A DNA stretch of 64,000 nt from Firmicutes bacterium UBA3553 (GCA_002381185.1 DFOA01000003.1:63969-127968); one strand, 5' to 3'. Positions 34,650-43,600 are shown, counted from the first letter of the stretch. Program-made: numbers and translations. The notes: generated by a model not told the origin, from the sequence alone.

Positions 34650-35564
34650 ATGAATCTTGAGACACTTCAGTACTTTCAACATATTGCTAAATATAAGAAC
34701 ATCACTAAAGCCGCAAGACATTTTTATATCAGTCAATCCACTTTAAGCCGTCAAATTATGGCACTTGAAAGTGAACTTGGGGCACAGCTTTTTATAAGAA
34801 ATAATAAAAATGTCGAACTGACCGAAGCGGGTAAAGTATTCATGAAAGACTGCGATTTGTTTATAAAACACATGCAGGTTATAACTGAAAACGTACAAGC
34901 TGCCGCACAGGGGAACTTCGGAATCCTTAGAATTACTTCACCGGGTGAGCTGTGCAAAACATTTTATGATTCTTTGATAGCATTTCAAAAGAAATATCCA
35001 TCTGTTCAACTGGTTGTGGAAGCCTATGATTTCAATGAAATTTCCACAACTATACAGCATGGTGTATACAATGTTGGATTTACCTTTGATTTTGCTACAG
35101 CAGATTATGAAGAAATAGAAAGCGTTCCCATAGGAACAGACGATTTTTCCTTGGCCGTATCATCCAAGTTGTTTCCTAATCCATCTATTAACTTAATACC
35201 TGAAATTGTGAAATCATTACCTTTAATTCTTCCACACTACACAGAACCACTTTTTCTAAAACGCACAATACATGAGCTTCAACATTATTCCGGAGTAAGG
35301 AAGATCCATACAAATTATGTCAATACAACCGACTCGGTTATGCTTGATGTTTCTTTAGGATTAGGTTTCAGCATTATTCCCACTTACGTGTCAAAATCAA
35401 AAAGCGGCATGGAAAATATTTCTTATATAAAACTGGATGATGCCTTTGTAAATAACTGTACTATAGTTATGCTTTATAAAAAGTCTATGTCTTCAGAATT
35501 AGTTAACTGCTTTGTTGATATCGTCAAAGAGCTTAGTAAGGATTTTTGTAAGCCTGAGATTTAA
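34650..35564 (+). CDS. LysR-type transcriptional regulator
   Basis: 304-aa LTTR. The N-terminal winged helix-turn-helix is MNLETLQYFQHIAKYKNITKAARHFYISQSTLSRQI, and the effector domain (about 90-300) is periplasmic-binding-protein-like. It is transcribed divergently from the thiolase-carrier genes and convergently with ptb (stop codons overlap by 4 bp), so it very likely controls cassette B in response to a pathway intermediate. GAGGGG precedes the start. Confidence 0.93.
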   Translation: MNLETLQYFQHIAKYKNITKAARHFYISQSTLSRQIMALESELGAQLFIRNNKNVELTEAGKVFMKDCDLFIKHMQVITENVQAAAQGNFGILRITSPGELCKTFYDSLIAFQKKYPSVQLVVEAYDFNEISTTIQHGVYNVGFTFDFATADYEEIESVPIGTDDFSLAVSSKLFPNPSINLIPEIVKSLPLILPHYTEPLFLKRTIHELQHYSGVRKIHTNYVNTTDSVMLDVSLGLGFSIIPTYVSKSKSGMENISYIKLDDAFVNNCTIVMLYKKSMSSELVNCFVDIVKELSKDFCKPEI

Positions 35565-36478
35565 TTTATCAGACTTCGGCTAAGCATTGTACACAAAAGT
35601 ATGGAATATAGCTTTTCATTCATGCTTGCACTTCTTGATGTCAAAACTATGGGGATATCTGCTCCTATAAGACATCCGGCCATTATATTATTCGGATCTG
35701 AATTCCATATTTTACTCATCACGTTTCCCGTAACCAGCTGAGGAACAAGAAGCATATCTACATCTCCTGCATATGGTGACATATATCCTTTTATTTCTGC
35801 TGACTCCTTGCTGGTTGCCAAGTCAAATGATACGGGACCCTCAACAGCACAGTTTCCCAGCAACCCTTGCTCTGACATTTCCTTAAGCTTAAGAGCATCA
35901 ATCGTTTCTGGCATTTTTTCACTGACAGTCTCAACCGCACATAAGGCTCCTACAACAGGCCTAGAATAGCCTAGCTTTATGAGGGCCTCTGTACATGATA
36001 TTACAATCCTCTTCTTTTCCTCTAATGTAGGATAAGGTATTACGGCACAGTCGCTCATTGCCAGCAGCTTGTGATAACTTTTAAGCTGCATAAGTCCAAA
36101 GTGAGTAATAAAACCATTCTTATTCAATCCGGTTGATTTATTAAGTATTGGTCTTAACAAATCTTTGGTCTCTATTTTTCCTTTTACAATAAAATCCCCA
36201 TCGCCGTTATGTACCAACTTAACAGCTGTCTCCGAAGGATTAACATTTTTATCACAATTTACAATCTCATATTTTTTATCTTCATAGTTCAACTTCTTAA
36301 GCTTGATGATAATTTCTTCCCTTTTCCCCACAAGAACAGGTGTAACAAGACCCTTTTCCTGAGCGAGAAATATAGCCTCAAGTGTGTGCTCATCACAAGC
36401 TCCTGCCACAACGGCTCTTTTAAGGGGACTATTTGAATTAATGACCTTTTTCATTAGTTCATCAAAACTTTTATACAT
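35561..36478 (-). CDS. ptb: Phosphate butyryltransferase-family enzyme
   Basis: Converts an acyl-CoA (butyryl-CoA or similar) and phosphate to acyl phosphate and CoA. 305 aa with the PTA/PTB family architecture: RAVVAGACDEHTLEAI, a lysine- and His-rich centre, and the C-terminal ADIPIVLTSRSAS. The start at 36478 is preferred (AGGGTG upstream); the GTG at 36487 virtually abuts the BKACE2 stop. Last gene of the operon hydrolase-buk-BKACE2-ptb. With butyrate kinase it gives ATP by substrate-level phosphorylation. The acyl specificity could differ from butyryl. Confidence 0.88.
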   Translation of the reverse strand: MYKSFDELMKKVINSNSPLKRAVVAGACDEHTLEAIFLAQEKGLVTPVLVGKREEIIIKLKKLNYEDKKYEIVNCDKNVNPSETAVKLVHNGDGDFIVKGKIETKDLLRPILNKSTGLNKNGFITHFGLMQLKSYHKLLAMSDCAVIPYPTLEEKKRIVISCTEALIKLGYSRPVVGALCAVETVSEKMPETIDALKLKEMSEQGLLGNCAVEGPVSFDLATSKESAEIKGYMSPYAGDVDMLLVPQLVTGNVMSKIWNSDPNNIMAGCLIGADIPIVLTSRSASMNEKLYSILLCTMLSRSLIN

Positions 36479-36488
36479 TCCGTTCACC

Positions 36489-37325
36489 CTATTTCTTTTT
36501 TATACCAAGTATCCGTCTTGCTTCATCAGGTGTAGCAGGTTCTTTTCCGAATTCTTTAATTACCCTTACAGCTCGTTCAACAAATTCAACATTACTTCCA
36601 AGCTTTCCTTTGCTGTAATAAACATTGTCCTCAAGTCCAACCCTGATATGACCTCCTAATGCCAATGTGGCATACATTATGGGCAAATGCTGTTTTCCCA
36701 GTCCAAAGGCAGACCATGTAGCATTTTTTGGCAGCATATCATATAAAAACTGTAAGTTCTTAACAGATGCCTCTATTCCTCCTCCAACTCCAAGAACAAA
36801 TTGATAATGACATGGAGTTGACAGAACTTCCTTTTTAACATAGTAATTAACAATATTCATAAATCCTGTATCAAATATTTCAAGCTCAGGTTTTATGCCA
36901 AGTTCCTTCATTTTAAGCCCTAAGGGTTCAAGAAGCTGCGGAGCATTATCAAAAATACCAAAAGGCATCCAGTTAAATGAGCCTGCATCAAAGGAAGCCA
37001 TTTCTGGCTTAACATAAGGCAGATGCGCCATTCTTTCTTCATAACTGGCTCTGCTGTCACCAGAGGTTGTACAATTAATTACCACATCACAATCTGTTCC
37101 TTGTTTAATTAAATCAACAGTTTTTTTAAATCTTTCCTTGTCCATGGTGCCCAGCCCTTTTTCATCCCTCATATGGAGATGAACTACTGCAGCACCTGCC
37201 TTCCAACAATTATATGCATCCTCCGCAATCTCGTCCGGAGTCAATGGTATAGCAGGGTTTAATTCCTTGGGTGTCATTGCTCCCGTTAAAGCAGCTGTTA
37301 TTATAACTTTATTTTCTAATTCCAT
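36489..37325 (-). CDS. Beta-keto acid cleavage enzyme (BKACE, DUF849), copy 2
   Basis: 278-aa paralogue of the enzyme at 21397. The Zn-site motif HLHMRD and catalytic VGLEDN are conserved, with the acceptor loop ASFDAGSFNWM. The Kce Glu14 equivalent is Met (LTGAMTPKE), so a neutral rather than amino-group substrate is expected. The start at 37325 is chosen by GGAGG five bases upstream. It lies between butyrate kinase and phosphotransbutyrylase genes, suggesting that its acyl-CoA product is passed to them, or that its acetoacetate is activated. A 3,5-dioxohexanoate (triacetate) substrate is one hypothesis. Confidence 0.88.
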   Translation of the reverse strand: MELENKVIITAALTGAMTPKELNPAIPLTPDEIAEDAYNCWKAGAAVVHLHMRDEKGLGTMDKERFKKTVDLIKQGTDCDVVINCTTSGDSRASYEERMAHLPYVKPEMASFDAGSFNWMPFGIFDNAPQLLEPLGLKMKELGIKPELEIFDTGFMNIVNYYVKKEVLSTPCHYQFVLGVGGGIEASVKNLQFLYDMLPKNATWSAFGLGKQHLPIMYATLALGGHIRVGLEDNVYYSKGKLGSNVEFVERAVRVIKEFGKEPATPDEARRILGIKKK

Positions 37326-37368
37326 CATTACCTCCTATTGCCTTTGTACTGCAAAATATCTTTGCTTT

Positions 37369-38493
37369 CTAGGCAAGTTCATTTGGATTATTGATTATCT
37401 CCTCAATTGAGTTGTATCCCTTTGGATAATAAATATAAGGGTGAACTTCTTCCTCGTTATTCAGGACCCTGAGTCCGCCGGCCGCCAGTGCTTCCATTTC
37501 ACGCTCTCCCGGAATAATTGAAACAGGAGCTATAAAAGACACCTTTTCCTTAATCCATTCCGTTATCCTTTCACTGTATGCAACACCACCTGTCAGGATA
37601 ATCTGATCAACCTTTCCTCCTCTTACAACTGAAAGCTGACCTATACTTTTAGCAACACCATAAGCCATAGCCTTCAATATTAACTCTGCCTTTTTATCAC
37701 CATCATCTATCATCTTTTCCACATCTCTTACATCCTGAGTTCCAAAATATGCAACCAGGCCGGATTGACCACAAAGAAACATTCTCATTTCTTGCAGTGT
37801 TTTATTGCTTTTATAGCAATAATCTACCAGATATCTTGTCGGTATTGCACCGGCTCTCTGAGGTGACATAGGACCCTCATCATCATATACCCAATCAGCT
37901 ATGCGTCCGTGATCATGGAAACCAAGAGTTATTCCACCACCAAGCTGCACAATAATAAGGTTAAGGTCTTTGTAATCTTTTCCGATTAACTCCGCATATG
38001 TCATTCCAGCCATCTTTGTATTAAGCAAATGTGCTATGGGCATATTTATAATCTCGGGAATACCTGTTATCTTAGCAATTTCATCTGCTGAATCAACACA
38101 GGTTGGATCATAAATAATTATCGGAACTTCAAGCCCCTTTACCAGCTTATCAGCAATCAGGCATGATAAGGTTGATGCATGCTGTGCTTCGGGAGCATAT
38201 GTAACAGATGCAAGCATCAGTTCATTTACTTCATACGCACCATCATACGGAACTGAAGGAATGGTTCCAGCTCTCGAAACAACTATGTCGAATTGTTTAG
38301 GATCAAGATTATTATCTTTAAGGAATTTCTTAACCTGGATTGTTCGAAATTCAAGCTGATCCAATGTTTTTGGCATTTTCTTCAGCTGTTCAGCTGTTAT
38401 TGTAAGTGAAACCTTATTTATCAGCTTATCATCTTCAAAATAGGCTACCTTGGTCGATGTAGAACCGCAATTTACAGTAAAAATTTTTTTCAT
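37369..38493 (-). CDS. buk: Butyrate kinase
   Basis: 374-aa ASKHA-fold kinase forming ATP and a carboxylate from acyl phosphate. Motifs: FTVNCGSTSTKVAYF (phosphate 1), LGGGITLGFHDHGRIADWVYDDEGPMSPQRAG (phosphate 2 and catalytic region), and ILTGGVAYSERI (adenosine). The start at 38493 follows GGTGG; an upstream in-frame ATG lacks a site. Second gene of the operon after the oxocamphor-hydrolase-like gene (63-bp gap). It marks the operon as an energy-conserving fermentation pathway. Confidence 0.92.
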   Translation of the reverse strand: MKKIFTVNCGSTSTKVAYFEDDKLINKVSLTITAEQLKKMPKTLDQLEFRTIQVKKFLKDNNLDPKQFDIVVSRAGTIPSVPYDGAYEVNELMLASVTYAPEAQHASTLSCLIADKLVKGLEVPIIIYDPTCVDSADEIAKITGIPEIINMPIAHLLNTKMAGMTYAELIGKDYKDLNLIIVQLGGGITLGFHDHGRIADWVYDDEGPMSPQRAGAIPTRYLVDYCYKSNKTLQEMRMFLCGQSGLVAYFGTQDVRDVEKMIDDGDKKAELILKAMAYGVAKSIGQLSVVRGGKVDQIILTGGVAYSERITEWIKEKVSFIAPVSIIPGEREMEALAAGGLRVLNNEEEVHPYIYYPKGYNSIEEIINNPNELA

Positions 38494-38556
38494 AATATAC
38501 CACCTATATTTTAAAACCCGTGGAGAATCCTTCAATTCTCCACACCTGTCTTAACA

Positions 38557-39447
38557 TTATCTTATTTTTCCTTTTAAAGGCGGATCAATTTTTCCTTCAA
38601 GATCCAAATACTTAATCATTGATAAAAGCTCTGAGTGAAGCTCGTCAGCGCAGAACATCCCAAACATTTCTGTTCCGAATGCCATATCAAGATCATCGGC
38701 AATTCTCTTCTTCCAAGGTCTTCTCACAAGCTGAGAAGTCAATCTTCTCGCTACTCTGTTCTGAGCCATAAGCATGTCCGCAATTTCATAAGCTCTGTCC
38801 ATGAGTCTTTCCCTAGGAACTATTTCAGATACAAGTCCTAAACGCACAAGGTCTTGTGGGTACATTTTATCTCCGGTCATTAAATACCATGCAGCAAATC
38901 TTGGAGGCATAAGCTCCATAAAACAGCTGTGAATACCATCTCCCGGAACGTTATTTGTTCCCGGCAGCATGTGCGGATCAAGAACAACTATATCATCTGC
39001 CGCAATTGCCAAGTCGCACATTAAAGCCAGTTCAGTATGTCCGCCAGAACCGCTCAGCACGCCTAAAGTAGGAACCTCCACATCCTGAATCATTGTTATA
39101 ATCATACGTCGTCCATCAACAAACATATGGTTATATCTTGTTTCTCCAGGATTGTCCCCTTCTGGAGCCCAGCTTGCAGCTTCGAAGTCAGTTACCCAAA
39201 TGTTGCCTGTGCCCGTAAATATAATCATTTCAGTTTCACGGTCAGTTCCAAGCAGTCTCCACATTTTACCTATGGCATCATGCAATTCCATTGACCAGAT
39301 CAGTGGACCGCCCTTGCAGTGCATACGTACAGTCACGACTCCATCTTCTCTTCTTGTGATAATAAAATGTTCCTTGAACATTTCTTGAATTTCTTCAAAA
39401 CTTGGCCATTTTACATAGCTTGCATTCGTAATTCTTTCCTTTGACAT
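38557..39447 (-). CDS. Crotonase-fold beta-diketone C-C hydrolase, 6-oxocamphor-hydrolase-like
   Basis: 296-aa crotonase-superfamily protein that aligns best, from memory, with 6-oxocamphor hydrolase, an enzyme that opens cyclic beta-diketones by retro-Claisen hydrolysis without CoA. All five OCH active-site residues have counterparts: H45-H56 (MELHDAIG), H122-H137 (SGGHTEL), H145-H159 (DPHMLPG), D154-D170 (VPGDGIH), E244-E260 (AFGTEMFG). It is not a typical enoyl-CoA hydratase, since the two catalytic Glu of that family are absent. First gene of the operon with buk, BKACE2 and ptb, hence the probable ring-opening step. Substrate (cyclohexanedione or dihydrophloroglucinol type) is inferred. 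Confidence 0.8.
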   Translation of the reverse strand: MSKERITNASYVKWPSFEEIQEMFKEHFIITRREDGVVTVRMHCKGGPLIWSMELHDAIGKMWRLLGTDRETEMIIFTGTGNIWVTDFEAASWAPEGDNPGETRYNHMFVDGRRMIITMIQDVEVPTLGVLSGSGGHTELALMCDLAIAADDIVVLDPHMLPGTNNVPGDGIHSCFMELMPPRFAAWYLMTGDKMYPQDLVRLGLVSEIVPRERLMDRAYEIADMLMAQNRVARRLTSQLVRRPWKKRIADDLDMAFGTEMFGMFCADELHSELLSMIKYLDLEGKIDPPLKGKIR

Positions 39448-39629
39448 ATTATCCTCCTAATTTTTAATCATAACATCTTGCTGTTATGGGTGTATTATAG
39501 AAATATATTCATGGATTGTACAATTCAATTTATGCATGATAAATTTCACAAACTTTGTTTCACCTATGCTGTGTTGTTTGTTATAATGATAAAAGTCAAT
39601 AAAAAACTTGAAAAGTGAGGTATAATTAT

Positions 39630-41471
39630 ATGGATCAAAGCGGAATGCTGTCAATTGAAAGCAAAAACGTCTTTAATATACTAAAAAAATGGTTGTACAC
39701 AGATCAGGATATTGTTTTCAGAGAATTAATATCCAACGCTTGCGACGCTGTAGAAAAATTGTCAATGGTTAAGAAACTGGAGGGTACATCATCTGAATAT
39801 AAAGGTAACATTTGCGTAAAGTTGGATACAAACAGCAAATGCCTCGTAATCAGTGATAACGGCATAGGCATGACAGAGGAAGAGGTGCATAAATATATAA
39901 ATCAAATTGCTTTTTCAGGAGCAACTGATTTTATAAATAAAAACAACCAGGACAGTAACGATACAATAATCGGTCATTTTGGTGTGGGATTTTATTCTTC
40001 ATTTATGCTTAGTGATCATGTTGCAATCGAGACAAAATCCTATCAAAAAAATAATCAGGCTGTACGATGGGATTGTCTTATGGACATGTCCTTCTCTATG
40101 AAGGAGGGAGTCAAATCCGAAACAGGTACAGACGTCATACTTTATCTTGATGACAACAGCCATTATTTGAAAAAGCCTAAGCTTATCCTTGACATAATAA
40201 AAAAATATTTCATTTTTTCGAAAACAGAGATATTTTTTGAAGCTACCGATATACAGAATCAGCTTGTAAATATCCCAGAACCCATTTTTAGGCTAAATGA
40301 AAATCTTATAAATTCTTCGGAAATGAATTCATTCTATAGAAATTTCTTTGATGATGTAACAGACCCCTTATTTTGGTTTAAATTTGAAAGTATTGATATA
40401 GGTGTTAAAGGGATACTGTTTTTTAGAAATACAAAAAATAATACCGAAGAATTAGATGGAAATATTAAGGTTTATAGCAGAGGAGTTTATATAGGGGAGA
40501 ATATAAGAGAACTTATACCAAAATTCGTAAACCTTCAAAGCGGAATTATTGAATGCGACAATCTTCCCCTTGTAGTATCTCGTAATTCCATCCGTGAAGA
40601 GGATTCAAAGGAAAATGTAATATCTCTTATTAACGAATGTCTGGCACAGGAGGTTACTATTTTCATTAATGAAATATTTGAAAAACATAGAGAGCAATAT
40701 GAAACCAATTGGCCACATATTAATGCATTTATTAAATACAGCATACTTCAGGACAAGACATTTGCATCTGTAATGTCTAGAAAAGCCATATTTATGGACT
40801 TAACAGGTAAATACTATACTATAAAAGAATATGTCGAAAAGTTCGGCGGAACGGATTGTAATGAAGTTTATTACTGCTCAGATGCAATTGACCAAGCATA
40901 TTATATTGGAATTTTCAAGCGTTGTGGTTTGAATGCCCTGCTATTTGATCACGTTATAGATCAGCCATTTATGCAAAGATATGAGGTTTTAAATCCCACA
41001 CTAAAATTTATAAGAATTGATTCTAATATTGAAGCGATTTTTAGAGCTGAAGTCAAGGAAAATGATAAACAAAGTTCTGAAGTAGTGACTAATAAGATTA
41101 GGAATGCTCTTGGAGACAGGCTTGGAAATATCGGATTAAAAATTACAAATCTTCAGCATGAAAGTATATCTATGTTAATCATTAATGATGAAAAGGCTAG
41201 AAGAATGGCTGATATGATGGAAATTTACGGTTTTATTAACTCCACTAATTTTTCAGCAAAAGAACTGCAGGCAAAAAGCTCACTGCTTGTAAACTTGAAT
41301 AACAGCATCGTTCGCTTTATCCTTAACTCAAATAATGATGAACTTTTAAATATTATAATTAATCAAATGTTTGATTTAGCATTATTAAACCAGCAAGCTT
41401 TAGAACCAGAGGATGTTGAAGCCTTTGTCAGCAGAAGTGAGTCATTGCTTCTTCGTGCGATAAATTGTTAA
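39630..41471 (+). CDS. htpG: Hsp90 chaperone HtpG
   Basis: 613-aa bacterial Hsp90. GHKL ATPase motifs are visible at the N-terminus: FRELISNACDAVEKL, ISDNGIGMT and IGHFGVGFYSSFM. Middle and dimerisation domains complete the usual length. The start at 39630 follows GAGGT; the GTG at 39615 overlaps it. It is divergent from the C-C hydrolase operon (182-bp shared upstream region) and lies inside the catabolic region, an unusual setting that raises the possibility of co-regulation with that pathway. A terminator follows. Confidence 0.95.
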   Translation: MDQSGMLSIESKNVFNILKKWLYTDQDIVFRELISNACDAVEKLSMVKKLEGTSSEYKGNICVKLDTNSKCLVISDNGIGMTEEEVHKYINQIAFSGATDFINKNNQDSNDTIIGHFGVGFYSSFMLSDHVAIETKSYQKNNQAVRWDCLMDMSFSMKEGVKSETGTDVILYLDDNSHYLKKPKLILDIIKKYFIFSKTEIFFEATDIQNQLVNIPEPIFRLNENLINSSEMNSFYRNFFDDVTDPLFWFKFESIDIGVKGILFFRNTKNNTEELDGNIKVYSRGVYIGENIRELIPKFVNLQSGIIECDNLPLVVSRNSIREEDSKENVISLINECLAQEVTIFINEIFEKHREQYETNWPHINAFIKYSILQDKTFASVMSRKAIFMDLTGKYYTIKEYVEKFGGTDCNEVYYCSDAIDQAYYIGIFKRCGLNALLFDHVIDQPFMQRYEVLNPTLKFIRIDSNIEAIFRAEVKENDKQSSEVVTNKIRNALGDRLGNIGLKITNLQHESISMLIINDEKARRMADMMEIYGFINSTNFSAKELQAKSSLLVNLNNSIVRFILNSNNDELLNIIINQMFDLALLNQQALEPEDVEAFVSRSESLLLRAINC

Positions 41472-41536
41472 TTATAGCTTGCTTATGTTTTATAGTATAA
41501 CCTGGTTTATTATCTATTTTCACATATCATAATATC

Positions 41537-41584
41537 AAAAGGGGTTGAATTTCTAGCATTGGCTAGTAATTACAACCCTTTTTT
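41537..41584. terminator. Bidirectional intrinsic terminator after htpG
   Basis: AAAAGGGGTTG pairs with CAACCCCTTTTTT around an inner CTAG stem; T-runs occur on both strands, serving htpG and the convergent unknown gene. Confidence 0.85.
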
Positions 41585-41610
41585 CGTAAGTTTATTCAGT
41601 TGTCTTGAGT

Positions 41611-42594
41611 TTACTCTCCAGCTGCCTTCTTCTTATTATAGCCTTCCAATATCACCGAAAACTTCTTTATATAGTCAACATATCTTTCATCTCTATGAAT
41701 CATAAATACATTATTTAAATAACTTATTACCTGGACTATTTCCTCAGCCATGTCTTCATACATGTACATGGAAATCTTTTTAAGTATCAATTTTAAGTTT
41801 TCCGTTGTAAGCTGAAAAACTATTTCCTCAAATTTATTTTGTTCACAACATTCCTTTATACCATAATAAATTCTAAGCGTATCCCTTGTCATATCTCTTG
41901 TCCATGGCTTTTTCTCAGTTGCATAATATAGGGTTAAAAGCTTGGCGAGAAAGACCCAATCAACATAAGTCGCTGTATTAATATTTTCATTAATATAATG
42001 GTCAGCTTCAACAATATAGTGATATATAATTCCTTTTTTGACAGCGGTCTTTAACTCCTTCTCATAGAATTTTTCGGTCATAGACTGTTTTTTACTGTAA
42101 ATGGATTTAGTAGAATTTTCATAGTATTCTTCAAAATTCAGTTCTTCAAAACCAACAGGACCATCCTTCAGATTATTCGTCTCTATTTTTTCTAAAATAT
42201 CTTTATTCTCATCATATTGACCTGTTAATGAATACTCTGTTTCTATACGCCTTAAAGTTTTTCTTATACCTTCTCTGTCATAATATGTGTAGCGTTGATT
42301 TCCCTTGAGTTTTACAATTATTGATTTTAATCCTATATGGTATTGACCGTAGTCCATTTTCTTCAGGTCCCTATATGCCAGTTCAAAAGCACTACTGTAT
42401 GAAAGACCCGTGATATCCATTCGAAAAACAAAATCATCAGCAGCAGAATAGTATTTGTCGTCAAATATTTGCATTGAAAAGTATTCGTCTTCTATATATT
42501 GAATAAGTTTCTCAAAGTTTCTTGATATCATATAACTTCCTATAGTATGAAGTTTAATAACATGTTCTCCCATTTTTTCATAGTCTATTTTCAT
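41611..42594 (-). CDS. Hypothetical protein, predicted helical
   Basis: 327-aa protein that I do not recognise. No signal peptide, membrane segment or catalytic motif is visible; it is rich in Lys, Glu, Tyr and Ile, with long predicted amphipathic helices. A notable segment is the acidic, charged stretch LNFEEYYENSTKSIYSKK (about 155-175). It is transcribed between convergent htpG and divergent SDR genes, with AGGAG before the start. Location within the catabolic region suggests but does not show a link. Confidence 0.75.
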   Translation of the reverse strand: MKIDYEKMGEHVIKLHTIGSYMISRNFEKLIQYIEDEYFSMQIFDDKYYSAADDFVFRMDITGLSYSSAFELAYRDLKKMDYGQYHIGLKSIIVKLKGNQRYTYYDREGIRKTLRRIETEYSLTGQYDENKDILEKIETNNLKDGPVGFEELNFEEYYENSTKSIYSKKQSMTEKFYEKELKTAVKKGIIYHYIVEADHYINENINTATYVDWVFLAKLLTLYYATEKKPWTRDMTRDTLRIYYGIKECCEQNKFEEIVFQLTTENLKLILKKISMYMYEDMAEEIVQVISYLNNVFMIHRDERYVDYIKKFSVILEGYNKKKAAGE

Positions 42595-42781
42595 CTATAG
42601 CTCCTTTATGGCAAATTTCTTTAATTATTATAACAGAATTGAATTGACATTTCTATTATGTATTAGCATGTATCAATACGAAATTAGCATTATACAATCC
42701 ATTTTATTTTTGCTATAATGCAATAATCCATAATTTATATTATATAGAATTTATTTAAAAAGCCCATGGGAGGTATAAAGA

Positions 42782-43543
42782 ATGAAAAGACTTGAAAATA
42801 AAATTGCAATTATTACCGGTGGAAATTCAGGAATAGGGCGTGCTACCGCTGAACTTTTTTGCAAGGAAGGTGCCAAAGTAATTATAGCATCAAGAAGACA
42901 GGAAAAAAATGAAGAGACAGTGAATGAAATAACAGCTCAGGGTGGAGAAATTACGGCTATCGAGGCTGATGTTTCTAAAATGGAGGATTGTAAAAAAATA
43001 GTTAATGAAACAATCAAAAAATATGGGCGCATAGATGTTCTTGTAAATAATGCAGGTATTGCGGACAGGCATATGCCCATAAATCTCTGCACTGAAGAAT
43101 GGTATGAATATGTGTGTAAGGTTGATCAATTTTCTGTTTATTATATGACAAAGTATGTATTGGAACATATGGAAGACAAAGGAAAAGGCTCTATTGTAAA
43201 CGTGTCTTCTATCGGCAGCCAGGGTGTAGCAGGAATCTCTTACAGCGCCGCTAAGGCAGCAGTAAACAGCATGACTAAAAACATAGCCCTTCAGTATTCT
43301 CCAACAGAAATTCGCTGCAACGCAGTTGCACCAGGCCCAACACCTACTGAATTGAATGCACCTGAACAATTCAAGCTGTTTAACCAGGAATTTGCAGCCG
43401 CTTGCGCAAAACATATTGACGTCGAACTTCCGGAAGCTCAGGCAATTGACCAGGCTGAAGCAATATTATTCTTTGCAAGCGATGCTTCAAGAGCAATTAC
43501 AGGTCAAATTCTATATGTTGACCACGGCACCTCTTTATATTAA
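42782..43543 (+). CDS. Short-chain dehydrogenase/reductase (SDR)
   Basis: 253-aa classical SDR: TGGNSGIG cofactor loop, NNAG, and the catalytic Ser-Tyr-Lys set in VSSIG...GISYSAAKAAV. Asn/Arg after the glycine motif (IASRRQEK) suggests NADP(H). The C-terminus ends GQILYVDHGTSLY. The family includes 3-oxoacyl reductases and phloroglucinol reductase; next to a cyclic-diketone-hydrolase operon, an aromatic or diketone reductase is an attractive guess. GGGAGG precedes the start; a strong terminator follows. Confidence 0.88.
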   Translation: MKRLENKIAIITGGNSGIGRATAELFCKEGAKVIIASRRQEKNEETVNEITAQGGEITAIEADVSKMEDCKKIVNETIKKYGRIDVLVNNAGIADRHMPINLCTEEWYEYVCKVDQFSVYYMTKYVLEHMEDKGKGSIVNVSSIGSQGVAGISYSAAKAAVNSMTKNIALQYSPTEIRCNAVAPGPTPTELNAPEQFKLFNQEFAAACAKHIDVELPEAQAIDQAEAILFFASDASRAITGQILYVDHGTSLY

Positions 43544-43553
43544 TAATTAAACA

Positions 43554-43600
43554 AAAAGATTGGGGCGTTATTTACAAAGTAATCGCCTCAATCTTTTTTT
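43554..43600. terminator. Bidirectional intrinsic terminator
   Basis: AAAGATTGGGGCG pairs with CGCCTCAATCTTT, with T-runs on both strands; it separates the SDR gene from the convergent ilvB. Confidence 0.88.

Noticed and set aside
38557..39447. Ordinary enoyl-CoA hydratase
   Set aside because: Lacks the paired catalytic glutamates of hydratases; five OCH-type residues are present instead.
42890..43414. 174-codon minus-strand frame in the SDR gene
   Set aside because: Antisense of a clear SDR gene; Phe/Cys/His-rich composition typical of a shadow.
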